Positions 56,801 through 64,000 of a stretch of DNA of 64,000 nucleotides are shown one piece after another. The stretch spans positions 18,352,001 through 18,416,000 of the forward strand of contig OY783212.1 in NCBI GenBank assembly GCA_963678705.1, read 5' to 3'. Numbering within the stretch: the first letter of the stretch is position 1; each line of letters starts with the position of its first letter. Under the pieces are notes generated by a model. The model worked only from the letters and a program-made list of their open reading frames with translations, was not told where the DNA came from and ran no database searches. The DNA is from Panorpa germanica (Eukaryota > Arthropoda > Insecta > Mecoptera > Panorpidae). A program made the translations under genes and the position numbers.

Positions 56801-58541
56801 ATCATTTCCGGTGTGTTCCTTAAAGGATAACGAATGTTTGAACAAATATAAACGTAAGTAGCAGAGCTTGCCTACTACTAATTAAATAAATTAGTTACAA
56901 ATACGAGCTTAGTTTCAAAATTCAGTGATCTTTCTTTTGGAAAAGCAAAAAAAAAAATTTCGGCATAAAAAGCGCTTTGTTTATCAACATTGTCTTATTC
57001 AAATAATAGGTTTTCTCAAGGGCCTCAAAATATTCGTTTGTTTCATTGTTTCGGTACCTTTTTGTTAGACCCGATTTCTTACCGTACAGCCACTTCTTCA
57101 ACCTTCAGGTTTGGAAACAGGAAATAGCTGCAACGGGGCTAAATCTGTAGTATATGCTGGATGGGGTAGCAATTGGCTCAATTTATGGCTTTTTCCCATG
57201 GAGGCTACACACTCTAATCGTAATCGCTGTTTTTTTTGCTTTCAATGGCTGTCAAATTCAAACTAAATAACACAGTTTGCTCAAAATTTGACAGTAGTCT
57301 ATTAATAGATGGTAGTTGAGAGGAGCTGCGCGGGAAATTGAATTCCCCGCCCCGAAAAGTCACTGAATTATGAAACTAGCCTCGTACTTTCTGATGTATT
57401 TGATATATGTAACTTACAGTAACATACACTGATGCACTAGGCACTTTACTTTTGAGCAGTTTATACAGTGACAATTAGATGGCGATGGCAGTTGTCTTAC
57501 TTTCTTTGAGAATTTATTCTGCAATTAAACTTATTTTAATTTTTTTAGTAGTACTCCAGGGATCATTTCCTGGATGGAATGAGACTATGCCGAAACCGAT
57601 TTTAAGTAGTAAAGCTTGTGGATGCCTACCGAATTGTGAACACACTGATTATCCCGTTGAATTTTCATTTGGAAATATGTCAAGGCAGTTTTCCATTAAC
57701 TCCGCCAGCTTTTTGTAAGTAATACTCTCCAATAATTTTATTCTATCCCCTTATGAATTGAAATATCTAATTGAACATAAAAATGATTAAAAGTTAACCT
57801 GCAAAACAGAAATTCAATTACAAATTTTATACAATAATATCTTCGTCTCCCTCTTTCTCAGTAAAGGAATAAACATTACAAACCAAAGCGTCATCCACGT
57901 GTACTACAACGACCTGGTAGGCACCAACTACCGTCGGGACGTCTCCAACAACTGGCACAACATGACAGGTACCATTACTAACTACAGATACTCAGTAAAA
58001 CTTAAAATGAAATTGAACTAGAGTTCTTTGATGAATAAATAGTGAGTTCATTGTTAACTCCATATGAATTCGAATTTGCTAAATGTTCATTTCTATTTAA
58101 TTAAAGAAACCCAATTTTGCTATTGGTATTTACCATATGTGCATTTACACGGTTATGAACGCAATCGTCTGCCATAAATCAGGCAAATTTGCGTGCTACT
58201 TTCATAAACATGCAAATAAATGATGTAAAGAATTAAGTTTCGTAGGATATAGATACTTGTAATTTTTTGCAGCATCCTTCGGAGGACTCCTGGGTCTCTT
58301 TATTGGCTTCAGTTTGTTGTCTGGATTTGAGATGATTTATTATTTCACGATACGGATCTTCTTCGATTATTATGCGAAACCTGTAGAGAAATCCATAGGC
58401 TTAAATAAAAAATCAATCGAACCTTATTCCAAAAATAGAAAACAAAATAATGAAGTAAAGTTCATTCAAGTAAACGCCATTGCTAATTATGGAATTTATA
58501 AAAAACAAGTACGGTCAAAGAAAGCAACTCGCATACACTAA
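53899..58541 (+). CDS. DEG/ENaC (pickpocket-type) sodium channel subunit 2
   Basis: Twelve exons, all in frame: 53,899-54,038; 54,671-54,767; 54,831-54,943; 55,043-55,196; 55,457-55,605; 55,672-55,804; 55,942-56,107; 56,619-56,729; 56,800-56,853; 57,549-57,714; 57,862-57,968; 58,273-58,541. The product is 552 aa. The N-terminal gating motif is intact (ITGLHGYKH, H32-G33). The first helix is WACLTIVSHVVVFFLVW. The extracellular part has CNQFLERCSWKGSITRC, GPCCTFNYYGTR, YTNCLAQCRSDLAVKLCKC and ACGCLPNCEHTDYP. The last exon has GLLGLFIGFSLLSGFEMIYYF with the G-x-S filter. Exon 10 must use the acceptor ending at 57,548; the AG 11 bp later would bring a stop. It has more introns than gene 1 but the same architecture. 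Confidence 0.9.
54315..54492. repeat. Dispersed repeat in intron 1 of channel gene 2
   Basis: CCCGGATTTGAGGGAGTGC and CTGCCCCGGGCCTCC match the family at 30,764. The far end, CTCCAAATCCGGCTCTG, closes an imperfect inverted repeat. Confidence 0.55.
56280..56590. repeat. Dispersed repeat in intron 7 of channel gene 2
   Basis: Reverse match of 38,868-39,170, for example GTGTCAAGTTCTTGCCC and CATACTGCGAATT-type sequence. Non-coding. Confidence 0.45.
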
Positions 58542-58984
58542 ATTCAAGTTCATATTATGAAGCAGTTCAATTGAGTTATCGGAACAGTTCGGACATTTAT
58601 TTCCGTTTTTCATATATTCAACAATTAATCTAATAATTTTTAACTACTATTGTTCATTATGCTATAATGAATAATAGAGTCTTAAACAAAACAATAGAAA
58701 TAACAATAAGAAAGTATTACTGTAGTGATAAATATTTTAAATTATTTATTTAATTTAAGATAAATCTTAAAAATAATCTCTGAACATCAAAACCAACGGT
58801 TAAGGAAGGTCGGTATGACCGCTAATTAACAGTCGTTACACTGACCATAGAATGCCAAATATGATGCGATCACCCAAGAAAACCATACAACAAAAGCTAA
58901 GTTTTAGCGACAAGAAAAGTAGCACGCTAGAAAGGCTTACGTATGAGGAAACAAACAACCAGCTCCTAAATAAGAAATCCGAAG

Positions 58985-59775
58985 CACACATCAACTTTGG
59001 CGGTGCATGAAACTCCAGATGTTGCATCACAGTAAGTACAAGCTATCTTAGACGAGATTCAAGACTGACTAAAGAAGTGGCGAATTAAAGCAAACGAGAC
59101 GAAGTCAACTCATGTCATATTTACCCTGTCTAGAAACGTTATCCTGTACGTTTAAATGAACAAATTATACCACAATGTGAAGAGGCTAAGTATCTAAGCA
59201 TGCAATTAGATCGGCGCCTAACCTGGAAAAAGCATATCCCGGGAAAAAGTAAGCAACTACATTTTAAGTGCAGAAAGTTACACTGGCTTATTGGACGTAA
59301 ATCGCATTTATTCAAGCAATACTGAAAACTACGATTTATAAAACGATACTGAAACCTGTTTGGACTAATGGCATTGAACTTTGAGGAACGTCTAGTGTTT
59401 TAAACATAGAAATACCAGAAAAATTTCAGACAAGGACAGTAAGAACTATTATGGATATCTCGTGGTACATAAGCAACAAATACATAAACCATGACTTCGG
59501 CAAATAAACAAATTCAACCAAAGGTACCAGCAGCGACTAAACAAGCATCGAAATCTTTCAAGCATCTTTCTAGCTGTGAATTTAAAATACTAAAAAGACA
59601 TAGAGTCTTAAAACTACCACAACGTTTTTAATTGTCATTCATATATGTAGCCGACACTGGACGACTATTTCTTATCTAGGTTAGTTTTCATTTTTAGTAT
59701 AGGTACTTATTGTTCATACTTACTGTAACTGATTGTAACGTGGCATACTATTAGAAAATAAAAAAAATATATTAT
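58985..59775 (+). pseudogene. Jockey-type LINE, 3' RT fragment
   Basis: With frame shifts and stops, the plus strand reads LDEIQDW..KWRIKANETKS, EEAKYLSMQLDRRLTWKKH and LKPVWT.GIEL, the RT thumb region of jockey-clade elements (KINxxKS, YLGxxLDxRLTWxxH, RPxxxYG). It ends in an A-rich tail near 59,770. No catalytic core or endonuclease remains. Confidence 0.7.
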
Positions 59776-59799
59776 GAAGTGTTTGTTTTTGTTATAATA

Positions 59800-60243
59800 C
59801 CCAGTAAACATTTAAGTGCAATGGCATAGCTAGGTGAAGTTCCAGTAAAAATATCTATTATTTTTCACTCAGATTTCAGATAGAAATCACCTCTGAAAAC
59901 AAATTTTTCAGAATTTTTTCAAAAGAAAAAACTTTGTTTTTCCAACATCATACAAGTAAATGTTTTTATCTAGAGATACACATTCACATTTATTTCACCA
60001 GAATATTATAGAAAAAGAAACAAAATATATATGTTTCTGGTTCACTTTAATGGTGCATTTGTAATTTCATTCAAAACTGGTACGGTAGTAAGGCCAGGTG
60101 AATTAATTTTGCCATTTGTAGTTCATATCACTGGGAGTTCATATTTCACTTGAACGTCTTGAATCAAATTGAATTGTTTTATGACAAAAGAAGCATAAGC
60201 GTCTTCAATATGATAACAAACTCACTCCAAAATGTGTACTGGG
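59800..60243. mobile_element. MITE with CCCAGTA ends, both termini present
   Basis: Left CCCAGTAAACATTTAAG, right CCAAAATGTGTACTGGG. TA lies outside each end (59,798-59,799 and 60,244-60,245), a possible two-base target duplication. Non-coding. Confidence 0.6.
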
Positions 60244-60850
60244 TAAGTTGATGCACTTACAACATGTAGATTGCAGTAGATGCCTTACAAAACATTCAAT
60301 ACTATCATTTAAACATATTTTGTCAACAAGTTAAAACTTAATATTCATATAAAAATTTATTATAGTGCATTGTTCATGTTCTTGTTAAATCTCTTTAAAA
60401 ATTCGGAGAACCAAATAATAAAATTATACAGAAAAATACTATTACTAACATCAATATGTAAAAGTTCTGAACAGAGGCGCACCAGGTCTAAAAAATATTA
60501 ACTGAGAGGAAGTAAATGTAGTGAGAGAAACTCTCTCACTAGTATCAGAATCATTCAGAAAACACTTTACCCATTTGGAGCTAACCTAGAAGCCCGCTTA
60601 CCATCAGGAAAGATGGAACTCTGTTCAGTCCGCCACTGTCTACATTGGTTATTTATGTACAATTCAAAAAATGTACACGGATAATTAATTCATTCACCGA
60701 GCTTTTGAATATTTAATCAAAATGTTTTATGGTTAAAAGATTTTATCAGATTGAAATCGTGTTCGAGCTCGTTCGACAATTAAAACCTATGTGTGGTTTT
60801 ATAAAAGTAAATCAATGTGGAAAGTAAATTACAGTAAATAGTTTTCAACA
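60244..60850. other. Spacer before channel gene 3
   Basis: No gene or clear repeat. It must hold the promoter of channel gene 3. Confidence 0.4.
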
Positions 60851-63800
60851 ATGCCTAAGCATAGAGCTAAGTGGAATCGGTTCTGGAAGTGGTTGGTTCA
60901 CCGGGCGCAAAAATTTAGCCAAATCACGGGACTTCATGGATATCAACACATTGGGCAGGAAGGAATAGAAAACTGGGAAAGGTTGGTTTCATTTAACGAA
61001 GAAAATTTTCAAATTCGCTTGAAATAATCGTCCATAGTATTAAACACAGGTGTGGAGTCCGCCTGCATCAAAGTGACGCTCTGAACCAGCCATTCACGGT
61101 GCGCGGCTTTAACGGACTAGTCCATAAGTTGTGTGTCATGTGGCTGTATTTCGTCGCAAATAATTAACATTTTAACAACCACATGGAAAACTGCCCAAAG
61201 ACTGAGCTTGTAAAGTCGTGAACCGTAAATGGTTGGTTAGCTTAACCAACAAGGTTTTGATAGCGTGGTTCGTAGGTCACTTTTTTCACATGGTGTAAAT
61301 GAATACAATTTTACTGGGTGGCGGCTTGTATGCGTAGCAATTATCCTCTTCAGCTTCTAACACCAAATGATACAAACTTGTAAGGGCGTGAAGGGGGATG
61401 AAGGGAGTCTGGGCTCTGGAACCTTCTATGACGCCTAAGGTACAAATTTGTATGTGCGAACGAAGATTAAGGGAAGGGAAAGTAGGATTCTCGAATCTTC
61501 TACATATGAGCCGTATCACGCCTGCGACTTGGGTTCGTATAATTGCCGAGCGGAGTAATTGTTTTCACTATTCAGTCGCGTTGTAACTTATAAAATAACG
61601 AATAGCCACATTAAAAATTAAAAGAAGGATTAACACTTTTTACAGAATTTATTTCATAGCACAAAAACAATTACAACTATTTTATAACTATTAGAAATTA
61701 CTGTTTCTTATTTCACTGTTCACTTGTTAGTTTTGCTCTGGTTGATTGCTTGTAACTGACTGATTGTGCGGACTGACTTACTATTGCACACTGGACTTAC
61801 TATCGCGGACTGACTGATCGTCGCGCTCTGGGCTCCGGCTCTTTTTATGCCCTGGAGTGGCGTACCAGAATACCCCTGCCCTTGACATCTTTGACTTTCC
61901 AGAACATTTCTATACTTAGTTATCCTAATACGATGTTGACCTTCTGAATATTTTTATGACGTTCCATTTGTTTCGCAGTATAATTATGTCTAGAATAACG
62001 CGCGTAAACAAGTAACAGATATCCATTTGTTTACATTTATATCCAAGGAACACGCGTGAAGTAAACAACCTTGTTATCGCAATGCCAAGATATTTGTACA
62101 GGGATATGCAACCTTTTCTGCTAGTTCTGGTTAATATTTCATAACTGTAATTTTTGTATGCTCAGACGCTCCCAAATTCGTAACAATATTGTTGAATGGT
62201 ATCTATATATTTATGTATGTTTCTGTTATTTCTGACATAGACAACTAGATGCTTAATTACGTTAGGGTGTTGATTCTAGCATATATCAGCAGTTTCTAGC
62301 AACAAAGCTATTTATGGGCGTTACTTTTATCACCAAAAACATACCCTCGTTGCCAGACCTGTACTTACTAATTACATATTTTTTTACAGAATTTTGTGGT
62401 CCGTAATTACAATTAGCCTCGTGGTGGTTGGGTTTTGTCTGTTTGGCATAACTTATTATTGGAACAGCTATAATGTCACAATATCTGTAAGTACTTCTTT
62501 TATCTTAGGCGCACTTGAGAAAAAACTGTCTTCGTCATAGTTCTGCCTTGATTCAATTGTGTTTCAAACATAAATGTATCATAAATGACTTATGCAGGTC
62601 ATAGAGTCTACCTCGTACTCCCTTTGGAACACCCCTTTTCCTGCAATTACAATCTGCAGCAACAATAAAATATCGAAGAAGAACGCAAGAGCGATGGTGA
62701 TGAATATGTAAGCATTAACGTTCTTAAATAACATTACAGTTCAGTGGTAAAACGGAATATTTTAGGACACTTCCCAAAGGAGTTACTGTGGACGAAGTTG
62801 TAGATAATTTGAGGTTATATATCGATGCAATGGTGATAAAAGAATCTAATAAAACGGAAGTTGGAGTAGAAATCCAAAAAATAATTGATGATAACAACAT
62901 ATCCATCGACGACTTAATGCTGCAGGTTCTTTACTGACTTTCAAATATTGATTATCTTTAGAATTCGATCTTACTGTTTCTGTTTATTTGATGTTTGGTT
63001 GCAGATTAGTCCCAGCTGCAAAAATCTTATACATCGTTGTTCTTGGAAAGATGAGATACAAAACTGTGAATCCCTTTTCCAAACAGTTAAAACGCAGGAA
63101 GGATATTGTTGCGGATTTAACTATTTCGGACCAAGAATTGACAATTTTCAACGGTATATCACTCATAAATTATGAGCGTGAATAATACATACTCGAATAC
63201 ATTATAGTATATATTTGTTTCAAAATATTGATTCTTCACTAATTTTTAATTTCACTAGCGCGATATTTCACTAAAATGAAATGTTTCTTTATTGAACAGC
63301 ATTGGTTGTGAATTCACATGAAATATGTGAAACTGCCTGTTTATAATAAATTATTTTTATAAGGAAATATTCCTTTGGTCAACCGTTGGAGCCCAGAAGG
63401 TTGTCAGCATGTGGATCTCTGTCTGGGTTAACTGTTTTGATTGACCCTATGATGGAAGATTATCACACAACCCTTATGACCAGCTTCGGAGTAAGGGTAA
63501 GACATAAATATTTTCTAAATTTGTGAGATTTATTGAACTTAAAAAAATTAGAATGAAATATTGTGACTCCAACAAAATATCACTAAACACCGCGGATTGT
63601 AGCATTATTCAATCGTAACCAGTCATAATTTTTATAATCTTCAATTCATTTGTATCCAGTTACCGTTCTTTTCCTCATTTTGGTGCAACACTCTTTTGAA
63701 TCATAGGATGGCATTGAGCCGCTACTACTACTAAGACTTAATGCATCAGAAAGAGAAATAAGACTTAGATCACAATCACGGTAGTTGGTCAAACAAATTT

Positions 63801-64000
63801 AACCTTTAATTTCATATAAATAAATAAATTGAGTCAAATATATGGTAACACTAATTATAGAGAGCTAACATTAGACTGCATTTTCGTCTGGTTGTAAGAG
63901 ACCGAACAATTTGGTCGAAACTTTTCTTCTAGCGATGTACAACCAGCGCTGGTTTTCCGGCGTGCAAAACTGCTAATGTAAATGCAGTATTATTATTAGG
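60851..64000 (+). CDS. DEG/ENaC (pickpocket-type) channel subunit 3, 3' part beyond window
   Basis: Six exons are visible: 60,851-60,981; 62,390-62,486; 62,598-62,707; 62,766-62,925; 63,005-63,153; 63,364-63,496 (260 aa). All keep frame, with exon 6 ending in a GTAAGA donor. The N-terminus MPKHRAKWNRFWKWL leads to the gating motif ITGLHGYQH (H29-G30). The first helix is SVITISLVVVGFCLFGITYYW. Then come NTPFPAITICSNNKIS and CKNLIHRCSWKDEIQNCESLF with GYCCGFNYFGPR. Splice positions match gene 2 exons 1-6 exactly in phase and nearly in length (133 bp for exon 6 in both), so gene 3 is closest to gene 2. No exon equivalent to gene 2 exon 7 was found before the window ends. Confidence 0.88.
60982..62389. 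other. Intron 1 of channel gene 3, unassigned repeat-like DNA
   Basis: 61,030-61,600 is less AT-rich than its surroundings, with open but unrecognised frames. 61,730-61,880 contains diverged CTGACTTACTATTGC-type direct repeats followed by CTTTTTATGCCCTGGAGTGG. It looks like an inserted element, but its ends were not found. Confidence 0.35.

Noticed and set aside
57549..57560. Alternative exon 10 acceptor (CTCCAG, ending 57,559) in channel gene 2
   Set aside because: Joined to exon 9 it runs into a stop within eight codons; the AG ending at 57,548 keeps frame.

Overview
The window is animal nuclear DNA, most probably from a beetle. It is strongly AT-rich, genes have short exons with GT..AG introns, and transposon debris is everywhere. 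The best lineage clue is an immune-peptide gene at 38,009-38,468 whose 74-residue mature region has the SLQP start, WSKV.GPGRAKP core and terminal YRW of coleoptericins, a family described from Coleoptera. Homology statements come from recalled family motifs; no search was run.

Layout: 1-6,150 is nested repeats (hAT remains, two dispersed families called A and B here, and a composite inverted/tandem repeat). 7,433-8,254 is a single-exon CDIN1 (TPD-motif nuclease) gene on the minus strand. 8,559-15,800 is mostly transposons: a family-A element, a duplicated LINE tail, a dead coiled-coil pseudogene and a dead R1-type LINE lying between TA microsatellites. 15,816-18,913 is a compact gene group: TMBIM4 (minus), and divergent from it two tandem RNF181-like RING-H2 genes.

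21,916-64,000 is built around three tandem DEG/ENaC (pickpocket-type) channel genes on the plus strand: 548 aa in 10 exons, 552 aa in 12 exons, and a third cut by the window end. The 11-kb third intron of the first channel gene holds two tandem five-exon genes on the opposite strand, each encoding a small MIF4G-domain protein (231 and 229 aa). Between channel genes 1 and 2 lie the coleoptericin gene with kappaB, GATA and TATA sites, a possible relic of a second coleoptericin first exon, a 5.7-kb LINE with both ORFs open and a 13-bp target-site duplication, and a small two-exon membrane protein.

Insertions are layered: the intact LINE sits in a family-B repeat, and another family-B copy sits in a family-A element, giving a relative age order. 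Exon coordinates were placed by reading splice sites and checking that every junction keeps frame; no transcript evidence was available.
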